From positions 1 through 50,399 of the forward strand of contig JAJZOZ010000004.1 of assembly GCA_021811405.1 (NCBI GenBank): DNA of 50,399 nucleotides, read 5' to 3'. The stretch's first letter is position 1. Each line of letters opens with the position of its first letter. This DNA comes from a bacterium. GTDB lineage: Bacteria > Elusimicrobiota > Elusimicrobia > Elusimicrobiales > UBA9959. The notes under the pieces are model-generated. The model was given only the letters and a program-made list of their open reading frames with translations, searched no databases and was not told the DNA's origin. Position numbers and translations under genes: made by a program. Below, piece after piece: positions 10,775 through 19,094 of this stretch.

Positions 10775-11272
10775 ATGGCTTCCGAATTCAGCTTCGACGT
10801 GGTTTCCAAGGTGGACTTCAATATCGTGGACGAGGCGATAGCCACCGCGATGAAGGAGATAGTAAACCGCTACGACTTCAAGGGCGTGACCTCCGAAATA
10901 AACTTCGACAAGAAGGCTAACACTATCAACCTGCTGTCCGCCGACGAGTACAAGCTCAAGGCCCTCTACGACGTGCTGCTGACCAAGCTCTCGAAGCGCG
11001 GCCTGCCGCTGAAGAACTTCGCCCAGCAGAAAGTGGAGAACGCCCTCGGCGGCACCGCTAAGATGGCGGTGAAGGTGCAGAACGGCATTCCGCAGGACAA
11101 GGCCAAGGAGATGGTCAAGGCGGTCAAGGAGCACAAGTTCAAGGCCAATATCTCCATCCAGGGCGACGCGCTGCGCGTGACCTCCAAGTCCAAGGACGAG
11201 CTGCAGCAGGTCATGTCCGTGCTGCGGGCCGGGGACTTCGGCGTCACCGTCCAGTTCGACAACTTCCGCTGA
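10775..11272 (+). CDS. yajQ: YajQ-family nucleotide-binding protein
   Basis: The 165-residue length and whole-length pattern match YajQ: the start SEFSFDVVSKVDFNIVDEAI, the YDFKG motif near residue 30, and the ending VLRAGDFGVTVQFDNFR. The fold is two ferredoxin-like halves. Some family members bind cyclic di-GMP and act with transcription factors; others bind nucleotides or RNA. AAAGGAG lies 6 bases before the start. Its stop overlaps the hutI start (TGATG), coupling it to histidine degradation. Confidence 0.95.
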   Translation: MASEFSFDVVSKVDFNIVDEAIATAMKEIVNRYDFKGVTSEINFDKKANTINLLSADEYKLKALYDVLLTKLSKRGLPLKNFAQQKVENALGGTAKMAVKVQNGIPQDKAKEMVKAVKEHKFKANISIQGDALRVTSKSKDELQQVMSVLRAGDFGVTVQFDNFR

Positions 11273-12528
11273 TGGCCACGCTCTTCACCGGCATCAGGCA
11301 GCTGCTGACCTTCGCGGGGGACCGGTCCCCGCGGGCCGGCGCCGCCATGCGCGAGACCGGGCTGGTGAAGAACGCGGCGGTGCTGGTGGAGAACGGCGTT
11401 ATAGAGGCGGCCGGCCCCCGCGCCGCGGTGGCGCGCCACCGGCTGGCGAAGAAGGCGAAGACCGTCGAGGCGGGCGGCGTCTGCCTGCCGGGCTTCGTGG
11501 ACAGCCATACCCACATGGTTTTCGCGGAGCCGCGGCTGAAGGATTTCTCGATGCGCACCGCCGGGGCCTCCTACCAGGAGATAAAGGCCGCCGGCGGCGG
11601 GATAGTGTCCAGCATAGGCGCCGTCAGGAAGCAGGCGCCTAAGGCCATGGCCGCCCAGCTGGCCGCCCGGGCCGCCCTTTTCCTCGAATGCGGCACCACT
11701 ACGGCCGAAGTGAAGAGCGGCTACGGCCTTTCGCTCGACTCCGAGCTCAAGATGCTGCGGGCGGTCCGGGACGCCAGGAAGCTCACCCCGCTGGAAATGA
11801 TGCCGACGCTGCTGGCCGCCCACAGTGTACCGCCCGAGTTCAACGGCGACGCGCGGAAATACCTGGACTACGTGACGGGGGAGATACTGCCTAAGGCCGC
11901 GGCCGAGAGGCTGGCGGTCTTCGCCGATATCTTCTGCGAGAAGGGCTATTTCACCCCGGAGCAGACCGAGGCCTACCTCAAGGAGGCCGCGCGCCTGGGC
12001 CTGCGTCCCAAGGTGCATTCCGAGCAGCTCTCCAATTACGGCGGCACCAGGGCCGGCGCCGCGGCTGGCGCCGTCAGCGCCGACCACGCCGACCACGTCT
12101 TCGCGCAGGACATCGCCGCGCTGCGCGACGCCGGCACGATAGCCACGCTGCTGCCGGCCTCGAACTATTACCTGGGCCTGGCCAAGTACCCTCCGGCGCG
12201 GGAGATCATAGCCGAAGGAGTGCCCGTGGCGCTGGCCACCGACTTCAATCCGGGCACCTGCCCGTGCTGGAACATGCAGTTCGTGCTCTCGGCCGCCTGC
12301 ACGCACTGCTCGATGACCCCGGAGGAGGCGCTCTGCGCGGCCACCGTAAACGGAGCCTGGGCGCTGGGCATCGGCGACCGCTGCGGCTCCGTGGTCCCCG
12401 GCATGCAGGCCGACCTGGCCTTCTTCGACGCCGACGACTACCGCGAGCTGGCCTACTATTTCGGCGCCAGCCGGTGCCGCATGACCGTTAAGAAAGGACG
12501 CGTCGTCCACAAGAAGGACCGGAAATGA
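11272..12528 (+). CDS. hutI: Imidazolonepropionase
   Basis: It hydrolyses 4-imidazolone-5-propionate to N-formimino-glutamate, the third step of histidine degradation. The 418-residue amidohydrolase has the first metal motif in GFVDSHTHMVFAEPR, further metal His residues in HSEQLS and SADHADHV, and a late Asp in ATDFNPGTCP. I see no ribosome site of its own, and the start overlaps the yajQ stop, so it probably depends on translational coupling. The enzyme for the next step (HutG, HutF/HutG or a formiminotransferase) is not in the window. Confidence 0.96.
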   Translation: MATLFTGIRQLLTFAGDRSPRAGAAMRETGLVKNAAVLVENGVIEAAGPRAAVARHRLAKKAKTVEAGGVCLPGFVDSHTHMVFAEPRLKDFSMRTAGASYQEIKAAGGGIVSSIGAVRKQAPKAMAAQLAARAALFLECGTTTAEVKSGYGLSLDSELKMLRAVRDARKLTPLEMMPTLLAAHSVPPEFNGDARKYLDYVTGEILPKAAAERLAVFADIFCEKGYFTPEQTEAYLKEAARLGLRPKVHSEQLSNYGGTRAGAAAGAVSADHADHVFAQDIAALRDAGTIATLLPASNYYLGLAKYPPAREIIAEGVPVALATDFNPGTCPCWNMQFVLSAACTHCSMTPEEALCAATVNGAWALGIGDRCGSVVPGMQADLAFFDADDYRELAYYFGASRCRMTVKKGRVVHKKDRK

Positions 12529-13370
12529 AGATCATCCTGTTCGACATCGACGGAACCCTGGTGAAGGCGGGAGGCGCCGGGCGGCGGGCGCTGGACTACG
12601 CCGTGGAGGGGATGACCGGCCATAAGAACGCCTGCGCGGAAGTCCAGCTGCAGGGCGCTACCGATAAGAACAATTTCGAGAACGCCTTCAGGGCCGGCGC
12701 GGGAAGGAAGCCCACGGCCCGCGAGCTCGCCGAGCTGACGCGCAGGTACGTGGACCGACTGCCGCAAGAGGTAAAGGCCTCCGTCAAGGCCAGGAAGTAT
12801 CTGAAGGTCAAAGGCGTGGAGAAGTTCCTCTCCCGGCTGTCCTCCCGGGGCGACGTCCTGATAGGCCTAGGCACCGGCAACCTCAGGGACGGCGCCTTCA
12901 TAAAGCTGGAACCGTCGGGCCTGATGAAGCATTTCGCCTTCGGCGGCTACGGCTGCGATTCCCACCACAGGAGCGAGGTGCTGCGGAAGGCCGTGCAGCG
13001 GGCCGCCAGGCTCGCCGGGGCGCCGGTGAAGGAGAGCCGGGTCTACGTCATAGGCGATACCCACCGCGACGTAGAGGCCGCCAAGGAGGCCGGCTATCAC
13101 AGCGCCGTGGTGCTGGACGGCTTCGGGGACAAGGCCCTGATAATGCGCTCCAACCCCGAGCTCGTGGAGAAGGATTTCGCGGACCTGAAGCCCTGGCTGA
13201 TCTGGCTGGGCCTGGAGAAGGACCCGCGCGGCGTGCGGCGGGGGACCTATATCTGCCCGGATTCGCCCATAGAGCACGCGCATTACGGCCGCACCGGCAT
13301 GGACCTGCGCGACATAGAACTGGGCATGAAGAAGCTGCGCGAGACTAAAAGAAAGGCCACGGGAAAATGA
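12525..13370 (+). CDS. HAD-superfamily hydrolase (phosphatase-like)
   Basis: The 281-residue protein opens with the HAD nucleophile motif FDIDGTL, with Asp7 and Asp9 as the catalytic pair. Later come a conserved Thr (GLGTGN), a Lys region and motif IV (VYVIGDTHRDVEAA). The helical cap and size resemble phosphoglycolate-phosphatase-type enzymes. A tail of about 60 residues beyond the core, with GTYICPDSPIEHAHYGRTG, is not typical. The substrate is unknown. Four-base overlaps join it to hutI upstream and to the SIS isomerase downstream. The pairing with a SIS protein hints at a sugar-phosphate substrate, which is inference only. Confidence 0.85.
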   Translation: MKIILFDIDGTLVKAGGAGRRALDYAVEGMTGHKNACAEVQLQGATDKNNFENAFRAGAGRKPTARELAELTRRYVDRLPQEVKASVKARKYLKVKGVEKFLSRLSSRGDVLIGLGTGNLRDGAFIKLEPSGLMKHFAFGGYGCDSHHRSEVLRKAVQRAARLAGAPVKESRVYVIGDTHRDVEAAKEAGYHSAVVLDGFGDKALIMRSNPELVEKDFADLKPWLIWLGLEKDPRGVRRGTYICPDSPIEHAHYGRTGMDLRDIELGMKKLRETKRKATGK

Positions 13371-14365
13371 GGATAGAGGAAACGCTGACCTTCGGGGATA
13401 TCAAAGAGGTCCCGGAACTGCTGGAGGCCTTCTCCGCGCGCGCCGGCGCGATCGGGCGCACCGCGCTGCGCTCGGCTGACAAGACGGTGTACCTGGTGGG
13501 GCGGGGTTCTTCGGGCACGGCCACGCTGTTCGCAAAATACATCTGGGAGACCTACGCCGGCACCATCACCAATTTCATCCATCCCCATTCCATCTTCGAG
13601 GCGAAGAAGCCGCTGAATTTCAAGGGCCAGGCCGTCTGGGCCTTCTCCCAGTCCGGCCGCAGCCAGGACATAGTGGCCTGCCTCGGGCGGCTTATGAAGT
13701 GGGGGGCGAAAGGCGTGGCCGTTACGAACGAGGACGACCTGAAGAGGAACCCGCTGGCGCGCCTGGCCGGGCGCCATATTCTGCTCTCCCATTCGAAGGA
13801 AGTGCCGGTAGCGGCCACCAAGAGCTTCGAGCTGCAGCTCTGGGCCGTGCTGTGGACGGCGCAGGCCTGGGCCCGCTGTTTCGCCGCGGCAGACTTTAAA
13901 AGGACAATAGCCGCGGCGGCCGCCGCCGCCGCCGAGAACTACGGCGGTTCGGAGCTGGTGGCCAGGATAAAGAAGGCGCACATGCTGGGTTTCGTGGGGC
14001 GCGGGCCTTTCAACGCGGTGGCGGAGGATTCAGCCCTGAAGTTCAGGGAGATGGCCAAAGCCCACGCGCTCGGCTATTCCGCGGCGGAGTTCCTGCACGG
14101 CCCCGTAGGGGCCTATACCCCCAGGGACTTCGTTTTCCTGTTCTCCCCGGCGGACAAGCTGCCGGAGGATATACTGAAGGTGAAGAAAGCGCTCGAGGAG
14201 CGCGGTACCCCTTACCGCGTGATAAAGCCCGGGACGCTGAAATACCCTTTCAGCTGCATCCCGACGGACATCCGCATGAAGAAACTGGCCCTGCGGCTGG
14301 CCCTGGCCAAAGGCCTGAACCCGGACAATCCCAAGGGCCTCAACAAGGTGACGCAGACGTTCTGA
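13367..14365 (+). CDS. Double SIS-domain sugar-phosphate isomerase/deaminase-like protein
   Basis: The 332-residue protein carries two SIS domains like the isomerase half of glucosamine-6-phosphate synthase, without the glutaminase domain. Visible marks are VGRGSSGTATLFAKY and SQSGRSQD in the first domain, VGRGPFNAVAEDSALKFRE in the second, and the ending NPDNPKGLNKVTQT, which is typical of GlmS/AgaS-type proteins. Such stand-alone proteins deaminate or isomerise amino-sugar phosphates. It is the last gene of the plus-strand run and is followed by a strong terminator. Its link with histidine genes is unexplained. Confidence 0.87.
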   Translation: MRIEETLTFGDIKEVPELLEAFSARAGAIGRTALRSADKTVYLVGRGSSGTATLFAKYIWETYAGTITNFIHPHSIFEAKKPLNFKGQAVWAFSQSGRSQDIVACLGRLMKWGAKGVAVTNEDDLKRNPLARLAGRHILLSHSKEVPVAATKSFELQLWAVLWTAQAWARCFAAADFKRTIAAAAAAAAENYGGSELVARIKKAHMLGFVGRGPFNAVAEDSALKFREMAKAHALGYSAAEFLHGPVGAYTPRDFVFLFSPADKLPEDILKVKKALEERGTPYRVIKPGTLKYPFSCIPTDIRMKKLALRLALAKGLNPDNPKGLNKVTQTF

Positions 14366-14384
14366 AGTAAGCCCGGGGGAAATT

Positions 14385-14412
14385 AAAGGGCCGGCTTGAA
14401 GCCGGCCCTTTT
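14385..14412 (+). terminator. Strong intrinsic terminator between convergent genes
   Basis: An 11-bp perfect stem (AAAGGGCCGGC at 14385-14395, GCCGGCCCTTT at 14401-14411) with a 5-nt loop is followed by T at 14412. The A-run on the left arm lets it work in both directions, ending the plus-strand run and the minus-strand permease gene. Confidence 0.88.
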
Positions 14413-14430
14413 CATGATGCTCCCGCGACG

Positions 14431-16380
14431 TTAGAGCTTCCTGGCTCGTCCTTCCCAGTCCATGAAGTAGACGCCGTCCATCGCTGAAATGATCATCCCG
14501 TCGCGCGTCGGCTGCAGCGCGCTGCGCCAGAACTTCTCCCGCACGCTTACGGGCAGTTCCCAGGCGGAATAGGGGCCGTTCGGGCTCAACCCGGTCTTTA
14601 CCAGGTAGTCGTTGCCTATCGTGAACCAGAGTTCACCCTTCTCCTCCCTGACTAGGGCGATATCGCCTTCGACCCGGGGCAGCTCCCGCAGTACCGCGTC
14701 AAGCTGGAAAGACTCGATGGACCTTCCATCCCGGGTCAGGATATTGAAGGAGGGCGAATCGAATTCTTTCCTGGATGTCCCGGTGATGCCCGTGACCGTA
14801 TAGGTTATGCGCGCTCTCCTGTTGTAGCCCCAGAGGGTGCCGTCGGGAGCCTGCCAGAGGTCGGCGCCCAGCCTGAAGTAGCCGTCCCAGAGCTTTCGGG
14901 CCTTGCCGCCGGGCGGGCAGATATAGGCAACTTCCTTCTTCCCTTCACGCGCGGGGACTATATAATTGAAGCCGTCCGCGCGTTCGACCCCCATGAAGGG
15001 GGTCTTGAGGCCCAGGGCCCCGGGGACCGTCCACTTCCTGCCGCCCGCGGTAACGGTCCTCCTGTCCGCCGAGAGCACGGCTACGCCGGGGGCTTCCGAG
15101 ATCTTCCGGCGCAGGAAGGCGCCCATCCGGGCCTCCACCCCTGTCCCGGACGCCCATCTCTTCTCCGCTTCGCCCGGCATGGCGTCTATGTTCTCCCATT
15201 TCAGCGGCTCTTTGCCCGGCGTCAGCGGGGCGTAATAGTAGCCTTCCCTTCTGCGGGCTATTATCCCCGGGACTTTCCCGCGGACCAGGTTGGCGCTCAA
15301 GGACCGGGGGAGCGCGGCGCGCAGCCTGAGGCCGCCGGCCGCTGTGCCTTTCATGAGCACCCCGGGCCTGTCGTAGCGGTCGCAGAATACCCAGACCCCG
15401 CCGTCAGGGGCGCTCATCGTCTGCCCGCGTATAAAGGCCGGGACGGGGAAAAAGTAGCCAGGGAGGCCCGGGCCGGCGTCGGGGGGGAGGACCTCGGCGC
15501 GGCGGCCTTCCCCGTCCACGAGGAAGACCTCGCCGGTGAAAGGCTTCTGCACCAGCATGACCCCCGGCGCCTGCGGCGCGTCCGTGTCGAAGTAATAGCG
15601 GAGCGGGTAAACGGGAAAAGTAATGCCGGAGGCTTTCCGGTTCAGGGCGGCAAGTCCCGCGAAGGGAGGTATTAAGGGCGCGGCCAGCAGCAGCGCGGCC
15701 AGCAGCGTTTTTCCCGCTGCCCCGGCTTCCCTGCGCGCGTAGGCGCGGCAGAGCAGGCGCAGCGCCCACAACGCCCCGCCCAGGGCGAGGGCGCCGGTGA
15801 CCGCGTTCAGCAGGACCAGCGGGATGAGTCTGAGCATCAGCTCCTGGAACAGCGCCGCCGACAGCAGCGGTACGGCCGTGAGGCCTAGCAGGGCGAACGC
15901 GGCCAGGCCGCCGGCTACGGCGTTGCGGAAGGCGTAGGACAGCGTGAAACTGTAGAGGACCAGGAACGCCATGTAGAACGCGTAGTGGCTCGCCACGTGC
16001 GCGGTCACGAAGGTCAGCTTGTCCATCGGTACCGAGAACCCCATTATGGCGAAGACGGACAGCATCAAAAGCGCGGTCCCGGCCAGCGCGGCAACCAGCG
16101 AGGAGAGCACCTGCCCGTACTGGCTTTCGGGCAGGGGCTGCTCGGCCGCCCGCGCCGCTTCGGAGGCGGCGTCGGAGCCGGCGGTCCCGGCCAGCGTCAT
16201 TATCGCCAGCGGGAGTCCCGCCAGCGCCCAGAAGAGCATGGCGAGGTTCACGGCCTCGGGCCCCGTCATGCTCCGGGGATGGAACAGCATAGCCGCCGGA
16301 GCGGAGAGGAGCACCGCGCCCAGCATGACGAGGAAGGTCAGGCGGCTTTTCCTGAATTGAAGCGCAAGCATGTTCTTCAT
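14431..16380 (-). CDS. ABC transporter permease with large C-terminal soluble domain
   Basis: The 649-residue protein has about six or more membrane helices in the first 250 residues, in an ABC-2-like pattern starting LALQFRKSRLTFLVMLGAVL. It then has about 390 mostly soluble residues. This second half is rich in short beta-strand-like stretches with recurring aromatic and Gly turns (DGGVWVFCDRYDRPG, DGTLWGYNRR, GELWFTIGNDY), suggesting a beta-propeller-like domain. I do not recognise a named family for the whole chain. It is the third gene of the operon GntR repressor, ATPase, permease, and begins 10 bases after the ATPase gene. The likely role is export or envelope sensing, but the substrate is unknown. 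Confidence 0.75.
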   Translation of the reverse strand: MKNMLALQFRKSRLTFLVMLGAVLLSAPAAMLFHPRSMTGPEAVNLAMLFWALAGLPLAIMTLAGTAGSDAASEAARAAEQPLPESQYGQVLSSLVAALAGTALLMLSVFAIMGFSVPMDKLTFVTAHVASHYAFYMAFLVLYSFTLSYAFRNAVAGGLAAFALLGLTAVPLLSAALFQELMLRLIPLVLLNAVTGALALGGALWALRLLCRAYARREAGAAGKTLLAALLLAAPLIPPFAGLAALNRKASGITFPVYPLRYYFDTDAPQAPGVMLVQKPFTGEVFLVDGEGRRAEVLPPDAGPGLPGYFFPVPAFIRGQTMSAPDGGVWVFCDRYDRPGVLMKGTAAGGLRLRAALPRSLSANLVRGKVPGIIARRREGYYYAPLTPGKEPLKWENIDAMPGEAEKRWASGTGVEARMGAFLRRKISEAPGVAVLSADRRTVTAGGRKWTVPGALGLKTPFMGVERADGFNYIVPAREGKKEVAYICPPGGKARKLWDGYFRLGADLWQAPDGTLWGYNRRARITYTVTGITGTSRKEFDSPSFNILTRDGRSIESFQLDAVLRELPRVEGDIALVREEKGELWFTIGNDYLVKTGLSPNGPYSAWELPVSVREKFWRSALQPTRDGMIISAMDGVYFMDWEGRARKL

Positions 16381-16390
16381 AAAGCTTCTC

Positions 16391-17257
16391 CTATTCTCCG
16401 AGCAGTACCTTGAAGGTCTCTTCCAGCGGCAGCGGGGAGATCTCGGCCCCGGCGAAGGACTTCTCCAGCTTCAGCTTTTCCAGGGTCCCGCGCCCGAGTA
16501 CCGCGAACTCCTTCACCGCCCCGGCCGAGCGCAGCTGTATGAGGCCGGCCATTTCCGGGGCGTCCCCTTCCAGCCTGGCGGCGGCCCTGAAAACCTCGCC
16601 GTTGAGGAACTCGGCGCTGTGCCGCGCGCTTATGACCCCGCCTTTGAGCACGCAGACCCTGTCCAGTATGCCGCCCATCTCCCCCATGCGGTGGTTGGCC
16701 ACTATTATGGTCCTGCCGCCGTCCGCCAGCTCGTGGATGAGGCCGTTGAGTATATGGTCCCTGACCAGGTAGTCCAGGCCGGAAGTGGGCTCGTCGAGGA
16801 GCAGCAGGTCCGGGTTATGGGCCACGGCCGTTATCCAGGCGAGCTTGGCCAGGTTGCCCTTGCTGAGGGCGGCTACCCTGGCGGCGGAGTCCAGCTCCAG
16901 CCTTTTGCAGAGATCCGACGCCTTTTCCATGTCCCAGCGGGGGAAGAAGCCGGCGCGGAAATCCAGGACCTCCTTCACGGTCATGAACGGGTGGAAAGCG
17001 GGCTTTTCAGGCACATAGCCGATAAGCCCGCGCAGCCTGCCGCTGCCGTCGGGGCTGGCCCCGAGTATCTCCACGCTGCCGGAATCCATGGCCGTCAGGT
17101 CCATAAGGATGGAGAAGAGCGTCGTCTTCCCGGAGCCGTTGCGGCCCAGCACCCCGATCACCTCGCCTCTGGAGGCCGCCAGGTCCAGGCCTTTCAGCAC
17201 CTCGTTACCGGCGAAGGCTTTCCGCAGTCCTTTCACTTCCAGCACGTTGGCGTTCAT
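16391..17257 (-). CDS. ABC transporter ATP-binding protein
   Basis: The 288-residue ATPase has Walker A at residues 38-45 (GRNGSGKT), a signature helix with LSKGN in place of the usual LSGGQ, and Walker B with LLLLDEPTSGLD. This form is common in ABC-2-type exporter ATPases such as YtrB. The C-terminal 70 residues are a short accessory domain. The gene overlaps the repressor stop by four bases and is followed 10 bases on by the permease, so the three act as one operon. Confidence 0.95.
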   Translation of the reverse strand: MNANVLEVKGLRKAFAGNEVLKGLDLAASRGEVIGVLGRNGSGKTTLFSILMDLTAMDSGSVEILGASPDGSGRLRGLIGYVPEKPAFHPFMTVKEVLDFRAGFFPRWDMEKASDLCKRLELDSAARVAALSKGNLAKLAWITAVAHNPDLLLLDEPTSGLDYLVRDHILNGLIHELADGGRTIIVANHRMGEMGGILDRVCVLKGGVISARHSAEFLNGEVFRAAARLEGDAPEMAGLIQLRSAGAVKEFAVLGRGTLEKLKLEKSFAGAEISPLPLEETFKVLLGE

Positions 17258-17625
17258 AAAAGTTTCCTTTTTACTGCCGCTATCATCTTCTCTATCTCGC
17301 CCCAGGAAAAACCGCTCTGCAGGGCGCCCTTCAGGGCGGCCTCGAGTGTTTCGAGCACCTTCCTGTCCGTATCCTCGGCCAGCTTCGCCGCGCGGGGGGA
17401 GATGGTGTTCTCCTGGCCGCGCAGGCTTTCGAAGAAGCCCTCCGCGGTGAGCTCGCGGTAGGCGCGCGCCACGGTGTTCGGGTTGACCTTGAGGTCCGAG
17501 GCCATCTTCCTTATCGAAGGCGCGGCGTCGCCGGGCCTGAGCAGTCCCTTCTTTACGAGCCCTTTCAAGCCGAGCTTGATCTGGTCGTAGATGGGGACCT
17601 GGGAGGTTTGGTTTATCGTTATCAT
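17254..17625 (-). CDS. GntR-family repressor, YtrA type
   Basis: At 123 residues it has the short GntR layout: a winged helix-turn-helix (about 10-75, PIYDQIKLGLKGLVKKG, then PSIRKMASDLKVNPNTVARA) and only a small C-terminal helical part instead of a ligand-binding domain. This matches the YtrA subfamily, whose members usually control an adjacent ABC exporter operon and their own gene. A palindromic operator sits on its own promoter just upstream, which fits autoregulation. Confidence 0.93.
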   Translation of the reverse strand: MITINQTSQVPIYDQIKLGLKGLVKKGLLRPGDAAPSIRKMASDLKVNPNTVARAYRELTAEGFFESLRGQENTISPRAAKLAEDTDRKVLETLEAALKGALQSGFSWGEIEKMIAAVKRKLL

Positions 17626-17626
17626 A

Positions 17627-17650
17627 ACTGTACCACCATGCTAGTACAGT
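17627..17650 (-). promoter_or_regulatory. Palindromic operator of the GntR-ABC operon
   Basis: A perfect 7-bp inverted repeat ACTGTAC (17627-17633) and GTACAGT (17644-17650) with a 10-nt spacer lies between the promoter -10 box and the repressor start codon. It covers the expected transcription start and the region where a ribosome site would lie. It is the obvious binding site for the repressor encoded next to it. Confidence 0.8.
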
Positions 17651-17653
17651 GAT

Positions 17654-17682
17654 AGTATAGCAGGGCCGCCCCTGAGTGTCAA
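17654..17682 (-). promoter_or_regulatory. Near-consensus sigma-70 promoter of the GntR-ABC operon
   Basis: On the minus strand, TTGACA (17677-17682) and TATACT (17654-17659) are separated by exactly 17 bases, making this the best-matching housekeeping promoter in the window. The predicted start site falls inside the palindromic operator, about 20 bases before the repressor start codon. Such a strong promoter needs repression, consistent with a repressor-controlled inducible exporter. Confidence 0.87.
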
Positions 17683-17686
17683 GGGG

Positions 17687-17715
17687 AAAAAAAGAAGCCG
17701 GCCCGGGCCGGCTTC
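17687..17715 (-). terminator. Intrinsic terminator after ssnA
   Basis: A 22-base perfect palindrome (17694-17715, core GGCCCGGGCC) is followed on the minus strand by seven T residues (17687-17693). It ends transcription of the ssnA operon only 5 bases before the -35 box of the next promoter, insulating the two units. Confidence 0.87.
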
Positions 17716-17734
17716 TCTTTCCTTATCTATCCGG

Positions 17735-19060
17735 CTAGAACCTGGCCCAGAGCTTCCTGGCCAGTTCGCAGGACTTGCGGGAGACCTCTTCCTCGTCGAT
17801 ATCCAGCTTCAGCTTCTTGCCTTCCATCAGCACGCGGCCGCCGCAGATAGTGGTGTCCACCGCGCTCTGGCTGACGCCGAAGATCAGGTGGCCCGCGAAG
17901 TTGGAGGCGTCCATAGGCGTGGGGGGGATATAGTCGATTATCGCGAGGTCGGCCGCGAAGCCGGCTTTCAGCTCGCCGACGTCCTTGAAGTAGCGGTTCG
18001 CTATCCTGGCGTTGTTGACCAAGAGGGCGTTCGCCGTCTCCATGAAGCCGCAGGCCGGGTCGCGTTTGAGGTGCTGCAGCCACAGGCCGCAGCGCACCTC
18101 TTCCAGCATGTTCACGGTCATCGCGTCGGTGCCGAGGCCCACGAGCACGCCGCCGTCGGTGAGGGCCGTGATGTCCGCTATGCCTACCGCGTTGTTGGCG
18201 TTGGACTGGGGGTTATGCACCACGGCGGTGCCGGTCTCCTTGAGGATCTCGACTTCCTTCTCGCTGACGTGCACGCAGTGGGCGGCTATGGACTTGCGGC
18301 CGAGTATGCCGAAGTCCCGCAGGCGCTCGACGACGCGCATCTTGTGGTGCGACTCGCAGTGCAGCTGGTCGGAGGTGGATTCGGCGGTGTGGATATGGAA
18401 GCCCACGCCCATCTTGTGGCCGCGGTAGGCGGCTTCCTCGAGCGTCTCGTCGCCGATGGTGAAGGAAGCGTGCAGGCCGAACAGCGCCTTCACCTGGTTG
18501 TCGTCGCGGGCGTTGCAGGCCGCTATGAAGGCCGAGTTCTCGTCCAGGCCCTCTTTCGCCTTCTCCTTGCCGTCGCGGTCGGAGACCTCGTAGGCCAGGC
18601 TCGCGCGCAGGCCGGTCCCGCGCACGGCCTTCTCTATGGCGGCCAGCGAGCCGGTTATCGCGAAGGGGCTCGCGTGATGGTCTATTATCGTGGTGGTGCC
18701 CTTGCGCACCGCGTTGATCAGCGGGATGACCGCGCTGTAGTAGGAGTCGTCGTTGGTGAGCTTCTTGTCCAGCCTCCACCAGAGGTTGTTGAGTATCTCG
18801 ACGAAGTTCTTGGAGGGGTCCGCCTTGCCGAGGCCGCGCGCGAACGTGCTGTAGAAGTGCATGTGCGCGTTGATGAAGCCGGGCATCACCAGCTTGCCCG
18901 CGGCGTCTATGACCTTGGAGTATTTCCCGCGGAGGCTCTTCTGCGGGGCTATCTTCTTGATCAGTCCGTCCTCTATGAGCAGCGCGTGGCCGTACAGGAC
19001 CCTGTTCTTCTCTCCCAGCGTGGCTATGATGCCGTTCTTTATGAGTATGCTTTTTGCCAT
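17735..19060 (-). CDS. ssnA: SsnA-type amidohydrolase
   Basis: The 441-residue amidohydrolase has the first metal site in GFINAHMHFYSTFARGLG, later His residues (GFHIHTAEST, AAHCVHVSEKE) and a metal Asp in GLGTDAMTVNM. The early AHMHFYSTFARG pattern and the NNLWWRLDKKL segment match SsnA, a protein repeatedly found with molybdenum hydroxylases and in purine-degradation gene clusters. Its reaction is not firmly established; relatives deaminate or hydrolyse ring nitrogen compounds. It is the second gene of a two-gene operon after the DPD-like flavoenzyme, 34 bases downstream, and ends at a strong terminator. Confidence 0.87.
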   Translation of the reverse strand: MAKSILIKNGIIATLGEKNRVLYGHALLIEDGLIKKIAPQKSLRGKYSKVIDAAGKLVMPGFINAHMHFYSTFARGLGKADPSKNFVEILNNLWWRLDKKLTNDDSYYSAVIPLINAVRKGTTTIIDHHASPFAITGSLAAIEKAVRGTGLRASLAYEVSDRDGKEKAKEGLDENSAFIAACNARDDNQVKALFGLHASFTIGDETLEEAAYRGHKMGVGFHIHTAESTSDQLHCESHHKMRVVERLRDFGILGRKSIAAHCVHVSEKEVEILKETGTAVVHNPQSNANNAVGIADITALTDGGVLVGLGTDAMTVNMLEEVRCGLWLQHLKRDPACGFMETANALLVNNARIANRYFKDVGELKAGFAADLAIIDYIPPTPMDASNFAGHLIFGVSQSAVDTTICGGRVLMEGKKLKLDIDEEEVSRKSCELARKLWARF

Positions 19061-19094
19061 GGTGTTCCTGTTCGTAGGATCGTACTCCGCCGCG

